From: a virus
Strand: one strand, 5' to 3'
Length of the DNA stretch: 55,778 nt
Virus record (IMG/VR): IMGVR_UViG_3300032215_000092
Location: 1 to 55,778 of that record
Both the position numbers and the translations under genes were made by a program. Below, one piece after another: positions 35,282 through 44,915 of the stretch (its first letter is position 1; each line of letters begins with the position of its first letter). The notes beneath the pieces were generated by a model that was not told the DNA's origin, did no database searches, and saw only the letters and a list, made by a program, of their open reading frames with translations.

Positions 35282-38200
35282 AAATAGTAAATGTCCCCGG
35301 CGCGGGTCCGTTATCTTTCCCAGATTCGGAATCTGATGATTCAATCTATGCAAAAATTGCAAAGATTCAGGAACATTTAAAACAAGTTGATCTAGCGACT
35401 CGCCCGGACCCACGGGATATTCCTTTTAGTAGGGTTGCAAGTAACGCCTTCAACCGTACCGGCAGGGGGCTGGGGATCACGGCTTTCAACGAGCTACCGG
35501 CTCTTGGCGCATCTTTATTTGGTGAAGATGAAACCGCTGCTAGGTTGTTAGACGAAGGCATAGCTAAACGCCGAGCCCTTGAAGAAAAGTACCCAACGTC
35601 CCAAGCATCTTTTGAAGGTATTCGTGGGCTATCTGATACGGGTAAGTTTTTACTTGAGTCTGGCGTAGAAGCCGTACCAACTGTAGCTGCTATTGCGGGA
35701 ACCGGCGGCATCGGTGCTCTTGCTGGACGTGGGGCTGCTAAGTATGGGGTTGAGGCGGCACTTGCTCGTGCTGCGGCACAACGGGGTGTAGGTGTAGAGG
35801 CGGCTGAAGCAGCCGCCGCCGCTGCTAGATCTAAAGCTACTCAGACTGGTCTTGATGTGGGCCTTGGCGCGGGTAGCTTTGGTCTCAACGCGCCTGAAAC
35901 TTTTGCTGGCGTTTACGAAGAGACTGGCAAACTTGCGCCCGGAACTGCCATAGGTATTGGTGCGCTCAAAGCCGCACTGGACGGCGTTCTTCCAGCCCGA
36001 TTGTTAAATCAATTAGGAGCGCGTGGTCAAGCTAAATTAGCGGAAGAGATCGCCTCGCGATCCACCATCGTGCCGGATAGTTTTAAGTTACGGCTTGCTA
36101 AAGAAATTGGTAAGACTGCCGCCACCGAAGGGGTCACTGAAGGCGTTCAAGAAGCGTTGGACATCTTTGCGGAACAACTTTCTGGCGCTCCGGGTGGATT
36201 TTCCGATCCTAAGAATGTAGACCGGATGTTGTTGGCTGCTGCTAAAGGCGCAATTGGCGGTACGACTATTGGTGCTCCGGGCGCTCTGGTGCAAACCATG
36301 CGGGAGACTCCTGCGAAGCAACCGGAATATAGCCTCGACGAAACCAAGAAAGCTGACTCTGTTGGCCCCGGCCCTGCTGAGAATCTTGCAGCGGCCATGG
36401 CTAAGCTCAAGAGCACGGAAGGTATTACCGAAGATGAGTTCAACCTGCTCGTTGAAAACAAGGTACTCACCCCTGAATCAAGAGCTTCGGTAAAATTTGC
36501 CGCCCCCAGAACTGACCCAGCTCTAGAAGAACAAACCAACCAAGCTACTCTTGAGGACGCCGCGCAGGCCGACCAAGTAGCCCAAGCCGCCGCAGCGCAA
36601 GCTAGCCTTCAACAACAGCAGCAACAGAACCAACAGGCTCAACAGCAGCAAGAGCAAGCTCAGCAGCAGCAACAGCAGAACCAACAGCAGCAAGCTCAAG
36701 AAGCCGCTGACCTTCAAGCCAAACAACAGGCTGCTTCTGAAGCCGCCATGGCTCAGCGGGAAGCCGAAGCCCAAGACCGAGCCGCAGCAACGCAACAGGC
36801 CCAACAAAATGTCCAGCCAAACGCCCAACCTAACGTCCAAGCCGACGCAACACCTGCTCCAACTGTCAATCCCCCAAGTGGAGCAAGCACTGCTGTATCT
36901 AGCGAACCCGGAGCAGGGGTACCCCCCGCAGGAGTTGCAACATCTCCACCCCCTAGAGTGGCACCTGCTGAACAACCTTCTCAACAAGTTGGAGTGGGAG
37001 AAACAGCGCAACCCCATCCAGTAGCCAAGCCAAACCAGCCGTTCTACGATAACAGAAGAATCATGGTTGTCGCGGATGTAAATGGTACACGCGTGCCATT
37101 TTATCTAAGCACTGGCAGGGGGAATAAACAGACCGTTCCTTCGGGTAAGTGGTATCCGTTTTTTGGCTACGGTAAAGATGGCTGGATCAACAAGGGCACT
37201 GAAGAAGACATCAACAACTTCTATGGTAGTCCCGCACTAAAGGCCAAAGCTGAAGAACTAAACTCCACGTTGGGAGACATTCGCCACCTTGATCCCGCGA
37301 AAGGCGACTTGCCATTTGCTTGGGATGGGGTATCTCCGATTGCAGATTGGAGAAAATCAAACTCGTTAGTAGTTAATCCTAATGAAGGTTTTACTCCAGT
37401 AAATTACGACGACGTACATGAGCAAGGCAACAAAAGATATTGGGACAACATACTAGGCACGATCTCTAAAGTTGAAAGGGTTCCGCTTGAGGAAGCCGTA
37501 AACAAAGTAGAAAGTAAACTTGAATCTAAGCCAGCCCAAGTAACCGAAGAAGGAGCTTACGAACCCGTCAACGATCAGTTCTCCATTCCTAGGGAGGAGT
37601 TTGCTCGCGCGTTAGGTATAAAATCCCACGGTAAAACGTGGATGGCTACGGAGCACAACGCTGAATTGGAAAGCGCCGTCATAAAAGGCGACATGCCCGC
37701 AGTGATAAAGGCCCTGCTGGGCAGCAAGCACCCCGTGGTCAGAGACATTGCTCGACGTGCTCAAGCGATGGAGCGGTTCATACCTTCAGAGCGGGTAAAA
37801 GTTAAGCTCGACGATGGAAGGCTTCGTGAGCAAGAAGATTTTAAAGGGTATCCCCCCGGCTCTATTGCCGGGATGTTTGACAGCGGGCCAAACACGGTTT
37901 TTGTCAACCCCGTCTATGCGGGAAGTGAGCATACGATTGCCCACGAAATTGTCCATGCCCTGACGGAAAGAATAATCAAGACCCCTATTCCCGGCAGACA
38001 GCTTGAGGCGGTTAACCGCCTGAAGAAGTTGTACAAGGACGTACTTGCTAAAGCTGAAGCGGTCTACAAAACCAAGAACATCAAGGAACTTCCCTACGGG
38101 TTAAAGTCTCCATCAGAGTTTTTGGCTGAAGGACTTAGCAACCCTGAGTTCCAGTACCTCCTCGCTGCGCTGCCTCATGAAAGCAAGACTTCGTTGTGGA

Positions 38201-41200
38201 CTCAGTTTGTCCAAGCTATTGCCGATATGTTGGGCCTTAGAGATACTAGCGCACTGACGGAATTGCTAGATATCTACAGCGCAATGTTGCAAGAGGGTCC
38301 GCCCTCGCCTACCAAGACTGCCGCTGAATCTACAAAATCTTTTTTGATTGGCGTTCCTCCTCAGAACAACAACTACCCCCTAGCCGCTGACGATCTACCT
38401 GACAACGCCAAGGTCCCCCCTACGGTATCGACACCACCAGCCGCTACCCCACAACGGGGCGTAGATCTAGCGATGCAAGGGCCAGCTAATTCGTACCTTA
38501 AAGCTGCCACAGATAGCGAGCTTTACATTAATGCCATGGATCAAGTGGGGCGTTCAGCCCTGTCTTTGCAACCACTATGGTATATCGCTGATACCGCACG
38601 GAAGCTAGGCTTTAAGCAGATTGGCGCAATTGAGAATGCTCTGCGTAAAGCTGGGGCAATGAAGAACACCATACTCAAGAGTAGCTCGGACTTCATGACC
38701 AAGGCGCTGGCAATTGCCAAGTCTGACCCTGTAGGTAAAAAGGCGATGGATGCCTTTGTGAACCGCGCGTCTGACCTTGCAATTGACGTGACCCTTAGCA
38801 AGGACCCGTCCCCAGAATTTATCCAAGCTCGTCCTGACTCGGTTGCTGACTACATCTCCCTGCGTGCCGAATACGACAAGCTACATCCTAAGTTTCAGAA
38901 GCTAGCGTCGGACCTTGTTGACCAATACCGACAGTTTCGTAATGAGTATTTTACGGCACTGAAGCGGTCTATACACGATCAGTATCAGTACGACCCCATG
39001 AGGGCAGAAAAAATTCTGTCTGGGTTGGAAGAGAAGTACAAACAGTTTAACGAAGCCTACACGCCATTCGTCCGCATAGGGGACTACTGGATTACGTACT
39101 TCAACCCCAACAACGGCAAGCCTGTCGCTGAGTCCTACACCAGTCTGGGTGCTCAGAAGACACGCCTCGATGAGTTGAAGAAGGCTGGCATCGTTCACGC
39201 CCAGTCATTCAAACAGACGGATTTCAGGAAATTTAGTTACAAGAGCGGTCCCGTCAATCAGTTCTTTGATGAGATCAAAGGCGATGTGGATAAGGCACTG
39301 CCTATCTATAAGGATGACCCTGCTGAAACAGTTGACCGCATCCGCGAAGCTCGTGAAGATATGAAGGAGCGTCTGTATCAGGCGTCCCTGCTGCTACACC
39401 CAGAGTCCTCTATGTTGCGGCAGTTCGGTCTCAAGCGTAAAGGTACGGCGGGTTACATCGAGGACACCCTCGCTGCGTTTGATCATAAGGCTCCGATCTA
39501 CGCCAGTCAGATCTCCCAAGTTGCGTACAAGGGTCAGATCGAGCATGAGATCGACAGCGCTCGCAAACAGAACGCCAGCAACCCCGACACAAAGATGAGT
39601 GACATCATCACGCACGTCGCCAAAATCGTCTATGGGGTAGACACAATCCGCGCAGATGATCCTCTGAATCAGATTGCCAACAACGTGAACCGGTTGGGCT
39701 TCACGTTCTACATGGGCTTCAACCCTGCATCGGCTCTCGTAAACTTATTGCAGACACCCACCGTTATGTTCCCGCTGCTGGCTGGCGAGTTTCACAAGCT
39801 GGGTCAAAGCAAGATCATGAACACTTTGTTTGGTTCCCTGACCAAAGTCATAGGTGGTTCGGTAGGTGAGCAGACGTACGGCGAGAAGTTGGTTGAGTCT
39901 GCGGAAGCTAAGATTGACGCCGCTGTTGCCAAGGGTAAGACTCGTGCGGAAGCTATTGCGGCCCTACCCGAGATGGAGCGCGTGTTCCTCTCGTTCCGTG
40001 ATCAAGGCATCCTCAATGCCGGTGACCCCAGCCATGACTTCGGTTCTGTAACTAAGCATGGATCGGGTGAAACTTCCGCGTTTGGTAAAGGTACTCGTGC
40101 CTTCACTAAATACTCCGCGATCATGTTCCAGCGGGCTGAAGCCATCAACCGTGAAGCCGGTGCACTTGCAACCTACCAACTGATGAAGCAGCGGTTGAGC
40201 GGAAAGGGGGACATGAGCAGCCAAGAGAAGTACGCCGAAGCAATCCGCAAGGCTACTGATATGGTCACAAGAGCGCATGGAGACTACCAACATGGTCTGG
40301 CTCCTAAAATCTTTTTGAGCCCGACGATGCGCGTCATCTTAATGTTCAAGAAATTCCCCGCTCACATGGCTGCGCTTTATGTGCGTCTCTTTAAAGATAT
40401 GTTTAGCAAGGCGGACCCTGAAGTTCGCAAGGTAGCGCGTATCCAGTTCGCTGGTCTGATGGGAATGTCCGGTCTCTTTGCCGGGACCATGGGTATGCCG
40501 TTCTACTACATCATCAGGGACATGATGAACCTCATGCTTGATGATGAAGATGACCCGTACGACTTCGACTTCGCCTTCTACAACTATCTGTCTGATATGT
40601 GGGGCCAGCCCATGGCTAACCGAATCACTCGTGGTTGGCTGGGTGATCTTGGCGGGGATGTTGCTAGTAAGGTTGGGTACGCAAGTTCTCCCCTTTTGGG
40701 AGGCACCAAGCAACTGCCATTTATTGGCGGCCTCTTGGGGCTACGTGACGGTAAGAACACTGCGTCTGCTGAAGATGATTTGAAGAACTACGTTGCCGAG
40801 GCAGCGGGTGCTTCTGCTGGTATGGCCCTACAGATTGCACGGGGTGTAGACAAGCTGGCTCAAGGCGACGTGTATCGGTTCTTGGAAGGCGTTACCCCCA
40901 TGGCTGGGCTACGCAACATCACCAAGGCCATCCGACTGAGCAAAGAGGGTGCGCTGACAACTCGCGGCGAGCCGATCATCGAAGACGTGTCCTTAACAGA
41001 GACCGCGCTTCAGGCAGTGGGCTTTACCCCACAGCGTTTGGCTGGTCAGTACCAACTCAACGCTTGGCAAAAAGATATGGAGAAACAGATTCTTGATCGT
41101 AGACAAGGCTTGATCAATCAAAAATTCAACGCCCGCGCGAAACGGGACTACGACACGGAATCTGATATCAACGATGAGATCAGCAAGTTCAACATGTTGA

Positions 41201-41352
41201 ACCCCGAGAAGGGTTTGCGGATTACTTCTGAGACGCTTGCCGCCTCGGCCCGCACCCGTGCCAAGCAGAGCAAGGAAACCAAGGCCGGTATCTACCTCTC
41301 CAAGCCATTCCGTCAGCGTTTTGCCGAAGTGCCGGTATACGCAGAGGAATAA
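35278..41352 (+). CDS. Giant internal virion protein with zincin motif (2024 aa)
   Basis: The N-terminus 'VPGAGPLSFPDSESDDSIYA' resembles a short phage virion-protein tag. Then come small-residue hydrophobic helices (about 125-165), a Gln-rich linker (440-517), an unassigned domain from 585 ('NRRIMVVADVNGTRVPFYLS'), and 'HTIAHEIVHAL' with HEIVH at 889-893, a zinc-metalloprotease motif. 'PSEFLAEGLSN' downstream may supply the third ligand. From about 1467, 'LGFTFYMGFNPASALVNLLQ' recalls the LPD38 domain of giant phage polyvalent proteins, followed by membrane-like helices near 1723. It is probably ejected into the host and may cut wall or membrane proteins. Last gene of the late operon. Confidence 0.78.
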   Translation: MKIVNVPGAGPLSFPDSESDDSIYAKIAKIQEHLKQVDLATRPDPRDIPFSRVASNAFNRTGRGLGITAFNELPALGASLFGEDETAARLLDEGIAKRRALEEKYPTSQASFEGIRGLSDTGKFLLESGVEAVPTVAAIAGTGGIGALAGRGAAKYGVEAALARAAAQRGVGVEAAEAAAAAARSKATQTGLDVGLGAGSFGLNAPETFAGVYEETGKLAPGTAIGIGALKAALDGVLPARLLNQLGARGQAKLAEEIASRSTIVPDSFKLRLAKEIGKTAATEGVTEGVQEALDIFAEQLSGAPGGFSDPKNVDRMLLAAAKGAIGGTTIGAPGALVQTMRETPAKQPEYSLDETKKADSVGPGPAENLAAAMAKLKSTEGITEDEFNLLVENKVLTPESRASVKFAAPRTDPALEEQTNQATLEDAAQADQVAQAAAAQASLQQQQQQNQQAQQQQEQAQQQQQQNQQQQAQEAADLQAKQQAASEAAMAQREAEAQDRAAATQQAQQNVQPNAQPNVQADATPAPTVNPPSGASTAVSSEPGAGVPPAGVATSPPPRVAPAEQPSQQVGVGETAQPHPVAKPNQPFYDNRRIMVVADVNGTRVPFYLSTGRGNKQTVPSGKWYPFFGYGKDGWINKGTEEDINNFYGSPALKAKAEELNSTLGDIRHLDPAKGDLPFAWDGVSPIADWRKSNSLVVNPNEGFTPVNYDDVHEQGNKRYWDNILGTISKVERVPLEEAVNKVESKLESKPAQVTEEGAYEPVNDQFSIPREEFARALGIKSHGKTWMATEHNAELESAVIKGDMPAVIKALLGSKHPVVRDIARRAQAMERFIPSERVKVKLDDGRLREQEDFKGYPPGSIAGMFDSGPNTVFVNPVYAGSEHTIAHEIVHALTERIIKTPIPGRQLEAVNRLKKLYKDVLAKAEAVYKTKNIKELPYGLKSPSEFLAEGLSNPEFQYLLAALPHESKTSLWTQFVQAIADMLGLRDTSALTELLDIYSAMLQEGPPSPTKTAAESTKSFLIGVPPQNNNYPLAADDLPDNAKVPPTVSTPPAATPQRGVDLAMQGPANSYLKAATDSELYINAMDQVGRSALSLQPLWYIADTARKLGFKQIGAIENALRKAGAMKNTILKSSSDFMTKALAIAKSDPVGKKAMDAFVNRASDLAIDVTLSKDPSPEFIQARPDSVADYISLRAEYDKLHPKFQKLASDLVDQYRQFRNEYFTALKRSIHDQYQYDPMRAEKILSGLEEKYKQFNEAYTPFVRIGDYWITYFNPNNGKPVAESYTSLGAQKTRLDELKKAGIVHAQSFKQTDFRKFSYKSGPVNQFFDEIKGDVDKALPIYKDDPAETVDRIREAREDMKERLYQASLLLHPESSMLRQFGLKRKGTAGYIEDTLAAFDHKAPIYASQISQVAYKGQIEHEIDSARKQNASNPDTKMSDIITHVAKIVYGVDTIRADDPLNQIANNVNRLGFTFYMGFNPASALVNLLQTPTVMFPLLAGEFHKLGQSKIMNTLFGSLTKVIGGSVGEQTYGEKLVESAEAKIDAAVAKGKTRAEAIAALPEMERVFLSFRDQGILNAGDPSHDFGSVTKHGSGETSAFGKGTRAFTKYSAIMFQRAEAINREAGALATYQLMKQRLSGKGDMSSQEKYAEAIRKATDMVTRAHGDYQHGLAPKIFLSPTMRVILMFKKFPAHMAALYVRLFKDMFSKADPEVRKVARIQFAGLMGMSGLFAGTMGMPFYYIIRDMMNLMLDDEDDPYDFDFAFYNYLSDMWGQPMANRITRGWLGDLGGDVASKVGYASSPLLGGTKQLPFIGGLLGLRDGKNTASAEDDLKNYVAEAAGASAGMALQIARGVDKLAQGDVYRFLEGVTPMAGLRNITKAIRLSKEGALTTRGEPIIEDVSLTETALQAVGFTPQRLAGQYQLNAWQKDMEKQILDRRQGLINQKFNARAKRDYDTESDINDEISKFNMLNPEKGLRITSETLAASARTRAKQSKETKAGIYLSKPFRQRFAEVPVYAEE

Positions 41353-41386
41353 AAAAACCCCGATGCCGTCCTTGAACATCGGGGTT
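41351..41386 (-). terminator. Terminator of the leftward early operon
   Basis: AACCCCGATG (41356-41365) pairs with CATCGGGGTT (41377-41386) around an 11-base loop. Read leftward, the stem is followed by a run of seven T, a strong intrinsic terminator 32 bases past the primase gene. Read rightward only TT follows, so its action on the late operon, whose last stop codon overlaps it, should be weaker. Confidence 0.9.
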
Positions 41387-41418
41387 AACCCTTGGAGAAG
41401 GGAGAGGAGAGAGAGCAA

Positions 41419-44259
41419 TCAGCCCGCAGTATCCCCTAAATTTGGTACAGCATCAAGTACTAAAGGGTCCATACCGGCCTTGTCCATATCAATCTCTAGT
41501 GCCTCAACTGCCGTGGCAGTGATGTGCGTACCCTTGCTAAGCCTTTTCTTGACGTTGTTCAAGTAGATACCAGCGTCACCTAGCTCCTTCAACACTTCCT
41601 TGTACGTCAACTGCTGGCGCGTGCAGAAGTCACGCATTCCTCTGGCAGAGATGTACATGCGCTTGGTGTCTGGCTCGATGCGAACGATGAGGTCACTACG
41701 GGGTTCTCGGATTGCAGCCTCGGGTAATCCGGAACGTAACGAAGAATTCTCGTTAATAATCAGTATGTTAGCCATGTGCTCGTTGATAAATTCTCCTAGA
41801 GTTGATAACGCATCCCGACCCTTGACATTCATGGACGACTGCATCCGACTAAACTCATCCAAGGCCCACTCGTAGACCCTCTCCATGTTGTATTCCATCA
41901 GGCCCAAGTCACGCGCGATGTGCCCACCGGATAGGTTGGACGCTACTGTTGCAGACCAGAACCGCTCCCGACTCGTGTAATTCAGAGCCTTGTCCAGCTT
42001 CTCTTGAATACGCATACGTAGGGAGTTAGCCTTGTCCCTGTTGGCAACCACCCACTGCATGTAGGGAACTCCGGCGTGTCCGTAGTTCTCAGCCAGCTTG
42101 CTAAACAATCTATCAGCTTCTGCCTTATCTAGATTGCCAACCCGGTCGATCTTATATTCGATGATCCGCATGGACTCCCCGTCAGGGAACGCCTTCAGTT
42201 GTAGCAACTTGTCGTAGAGCGATGCGTTGGAGGTGCACAGCATGATCATCGACCAGCGAGTGTGGTTGACCCGCTCAGAGTTAGATTGACTCTGCATCCG
42301 GTTCTTACCCCGGCCATGGGTGACGGTATAGGAAGTATCTGAGATCAACTCAGACTTCATGTTCGTTATTTCGTCCAGCGTCCCGGCGACGTTAGACAAG
42401 ACCCCCATGCGATGTATCCGGGCGTTCTGCGTATCGTCTGCCAGCATCATCAGATCGGTAGGGTGTCCGAAGACTGAGTTGCACATCCCCAGAATCGTGG
42501 ACTTGCCGGTTCCTGACTCGTTGTTTAGCAGGTTGATGATCGACCCGCGATGGCCGGTGAATTTAAATAGTGGACTGCCAAACGCAGTACAGGCAGCGAA
42601 TGCGTGTGGCTCAAACCCCGGTCTGTTGTATATGTTAAAGACATCCTGCCAACCTTTGAGGGTGCCCTTGGGCTCAAACATGGGTGTGACGTTCTTGGTC
42701 TGTACGGATGGCGGGGTGTAGATCACACCCGTGGGCGTAATCTCTGACTCCCCAACTACGAACGACTCGTCGTTCTCGGTCCAGCCAAAATGCGTATGTG
42801 CTTTCAATGCTTTCTCTGACACTTGCAACTCCTTTAGTACTCTGGTTATGTAACTCATGATGTTGTCCATCTGCTTGCCGTAGGCGAAGACTCCGTTAGA
42901 AGCCAGCAGATCCCTGCACTTGTCTTTTGATAGCAGGTCGCCAACCGGGGTAGTAAATTGGCGCAGACCGTCGCGGGGTAGATGTAGCCGTAGCCACGCT
43001 ATCTCCCCAACCCCTTGCTCGTATAGCCGTTGTGTTACAAAAAAATCGTGTTCGTAAACGCATGTTTCTTTCTCGCTATCTCCATCCTTCTCCTTCCAAA
43101 TACCCCCTGCCTTACCACGAAAGTAGGGCCATGGTAGCGACGGGATCTGATACTGAACCGCAATTCCTGCGGAGTTAAACGCCGCAACGGTAGTCCCCGG
43201 TTCGGCTTTCTCAATGAGTACCCCTAGCTGGATCGGACTCGTGATCTTTCCGTAGTGGGGGCAACTCTGACATACCCCCGGTGCTAGGGTGTCAAAGGTT
43301 TTACAGACATACGGTCCCTTGGTCTTCTCTGCTTTCTGCCTAGTCTCATCTGCATCGTAGTTCGGGTGATCCTTCGACATCTTGTGGATGGAAGTCTCAG
43401 CGTCGTCGCAGTACCATGCAATCGACAGCCCCGCTCGCCACATCGGCTCAGCAACCGACGCTTGATCGGTGACTATGTGCTTGATGTGAGCACACCCCTC
43501 ATCTTGCAAACTACGTTTAGCAATCAGGGAAAACTTGGTTGCCTTATTATTAAGCAACGCCTTCGTGGCTTCATCTAACTGACGGCGCGGACCCAGCTTA
43601 CTATCGGGCTTCGATACTGCCAGCCCCTTCTCTTTCAGCGTCGTGACTTCGATGACGTTGAGCGGACGCACTGCCTGATGGATGATCCGCACGATGTTGC
43701 GGGAGGTGACGTGCGTAGTGCCCGGAACCCTGAGAATCCGTGATGCGTCCGTAGTACAGGCATTGTCGATGTCGAGCCCGTGCTGAGCCCCTAGTGCCGC
43801 TATACCCCGCGCGATGGGTTGCCACTCTTCCCTCGTGATCTCAGCTTCAAGCGGCCAGTACACATGCAAGCCACCGCCCGAGTCAACAACCCATGGATCA
43901 GGTAGTGCAGTGTCTGTAACAAATTTACGTAGTGCTACCGCAGCTTCTGAGCGGTCTTTGTAGACAGCCGTTTCCTTATGGGATGGTGTCTCTTGTGTGT
44001 CTATATCAAACCATACAGCCTTGGCATAGGCCGCGTTGTCAGTCTCCCGACTGTCACCGTTCGTGAACGAACTCAGTGCGAAGTAAGTGTTTAGCCCCCT
44101 GCTTTCAAAATCTAACGCCCCCTGCTCTAGCTCTGCAAAGTTGCTTGCGGCTCTATGCAGGACGACCGCTTTCTTCGGACCATTGGCTTTCTTGATTCCA
44201 ACGGCGAAGTAAATGCCATGCCCCGGCCCGGGCAGGACCGCCCTAAATAGCGACTGCAT
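41419..44259 (-). CDS. AEP-type primase fused to P-loop helicase (946 aa)
   Basis: The N-terminal third is an archaeo-eukaryotic primase: 'WFDIDTQE' with Asp85 and Asp87, 'DSGGGLHVYWPL' with His132, and 'TDASRILRVPGT' with Asp171. A Cys cluster near 'CQSCPHYGK' may bind zinc. The C-terminal half is a P-loop ATPase with 'ESGTGKST' (Lys586) and 'AGTLDEITNM' (Asp629-Glu630), of the DUF927/SF3-like group. The enzyme should unwind DNA and make primers for the phage polymerase. It starts one base after the HTH gene stop and is the last early gene. Confidence 0.88.
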   Translation of the reverse strand: MQSLFRAVLPGPGHGIYFAVGIKKANGPKKAVVLHRAASNFAELEQGALDFESRGLNTYFALSSFTNGDSRETDNAAYAKAVWFDIDTQETPSHKETAVYKDRSEAAVALRKFVTDTALPDPWVVDSGGGLHVYWPLEAEITREEWQPIARGIAALGAQHGLDIDNACTTDASRILRVPGTTHVTSRNIVRIIHQAVRPLNVIEVTTLKEKGLAVSKPDSKLGPRRQLDEATKALLNNKATKFSLIAKRSLQDEGCAHIKHIVTDQASVAEPMWRAGLSIAWYCDDAETSIHKMSKDHPNYDADETRQKAEKTKGPYVCKTFDTLAPGVCQSCPHYGKITSPIQLGVLIEKAEPGTTVAAFNSAGIAVQYQIPSLPWPYFRGKAGGIWKEKDGDSEKETCVYEHDFFVTQRLYEQGVGEIAWLRLHLPRDGLRQFTTPVGDLLSKDKCRDLLASNGVFAYGKQMDNIMSYITRVLKELQVSEKALKAHTHFGWTENDESFVVGESEITPTGVIYTPPSVQTKNVTPMFEPKGTLKGWQDVFNIYNRPGFEPHAFAACTAFGSPLFKFTGHRGSIINLLNNESGTGKSTILGMCNSVFGHPTDLMMLADDTQNARIHRMGVLSNVAGTLDEITNMKSELISDTSYTVTHGRGKNRMQSQSNSERVNHTRWSMIMLCTSNASLYDKLLQLKAFPDGESMRIIEYKIDRVGNLDKAEADRLFSKLAENYGHAGVPYMQWVVANRDKANSLRMRIQEKLDKALNYTSRERFWSATVASNLSGGHIARDLGLMEYNMERVYEWALDEFSRMQSSMNVKGRDALSTLGEFINEHMANILIINENSSLRSGLPEAAIREPRSDLIVRIEPDTKRMYISARGMRDFCTRQQLTYKEVLKELGDAGIYLNNVKKRLSKGTHITATAVEALEIDMDKAGMDPLVLDAVPNLGDTAG

Positions 44260-44260
44260 A

Positions 44261-44503
44261 TCACCACTCGATATTGTGGAAGTCTGATATTAGTTCTTGA
44301 ATCCTCGGTAAGTGAAGGTTCTTGTTAGGAAGCGTCCGTCCTGTAAACCACATATAGACAGTCATGCGGGACACTTTGAGATGACGGGCAACTTTAGCGG
44401 CGGGGATGTCACGATCAACACAGAGCAAGCCAAGTCTCACACCCAATTTTTCGGGGTCAGCTTTCTTGACTTGATCTACAAATTTTATGCTGTAGCCAAG
44501 CAT
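44261..44503 (-). CDS. Small helix-turn-helix protein (80 aa)
   Basis: The segment 'IPAAKVARHLKVSRMTVYMW' (about residues 34-53) is a helix-turn-helix of the XRE/Cro type, followed by 'FTGRTLPNKNLHLPRIQELI'. The small size fits a Cro-like regulator or a replication accessory protein. ATG at 44503 has AAGGA at good spacing. A longer form from 44533 would run into the palindrome. The 25-bp palindrome at 44521-44545 is just upstream, so autoregulation is plausible. It is coupled to the primase gene. Confidence 0.8.
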   Translation of the reverse strand: MLGYSIKFVDQVKKADPEKLGVRLGLLCVDRDIPAAKVARHLKVSRMTVYMWFTGRTLPNKNLHLPRIQELISDFHNIEW

Positions 44504-44520
44504 GATGGTCCTTGAAGGGG

Positions 44521-44545
44521 AGATGTAAAGCAATGCTTTACATCT
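44521..44545. promoter_or_regulatory. 25-bp perfect palindrome upstream of HTH gene
   Basis: Arms AGATGTAAAGCA and TGCTTTACATCT surround a single central A, 12+1+12 with no mismatch. It occupies the gap between the genes at 44555-44857 and 44261-44503. No T-run follows on either strand, so an operator is likelier than a terminator. The half site ATGTAAAGC resembles half of the recurring GTAAAA-N-TTTTAC element. Confidence 0.8.
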
Positions 44546-44554
44546 CCAGAGGTC

Positions 44555-44857
44555 TTAATGAGCGAGGCCGTTCGCCCCCACCCTGCGTGCGTCTGCTTTA
44601 GCTTTAGCCGCAACCGCGAGCCTGAGTCCCTGCTCCCGCATCTGAGCCCGACGCTCAGGAGAGATTAACATAGGCCGACGCTCTTTCTTCTCGGTAAAGT
44701 CCAACGCCTTTGGGGCCACCGTCCCGTTCTTGGCTTCGTAGGTCGAGGCCCAGTAAGCGAGTTGCTGATTAAACGTACGTATCTCGATTGCGGCGATCCC
44801 CGCAATCTTCTTGGCGATTTGCTCTTCAATGATCAATTTTACTTTTGGCTGTTTCAT
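44555..44857 (-). CDS. Hypothetical basic protein (100 aa)
   Basis: A 100-residue, helical, Lys/Arg/Ala-rich protein: 'VKLIIEEQIAKKIAGIAAIE', then 'RTFNQQLAYWASTYEAKNGT', and a basic C-terminus 'RRAQMREQGLRLAVAAKAKA'. No domain recognised. It lies between the probable ssDNA-binding protein and the HTH regulator, so a link with replication or DNA binding is possible. The ribosome site is weak (GAG). Confidence 0.68.
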   Translation of the reverse strand: MKQPKVKLIIEEQIAKKIAGIAAIEIRTFNQQLAYWASTYEAKNGTVAPKALDFTEKKERRPMLISPERRAQMREQGLRLAVAAKAKADARRVGANGLAH

Positions 44858-44879
44858 GATTACTCAAAGTTAAGGAAAT

Positions 44880-44901
44880 GCCGGGTAGGACCCAACCCGG
44901 C
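44880..44901 (-). terminator. Weak hairpin after ssDNA-binding gene
   Basis: GCCGGGT and ACCCGGC pair across an 8-base loop in the 58-base gap between 44858 and 44915. Leftward, the bases after the stem are ATTTCCTTAACTTT, T-rich but broken, so partial termination or attenuation ahead of the three final early genes is possible. Confidence 0.45.
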
Positions 44902-44915
44902 GTGGGTTCGGACTC

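Noticed and set aside
44521-44545. Palindrome as an intrinsic terminator
   Set aside because: No T-run follows the stem on either strand and it precedes an HTH gene, which favours an operator.
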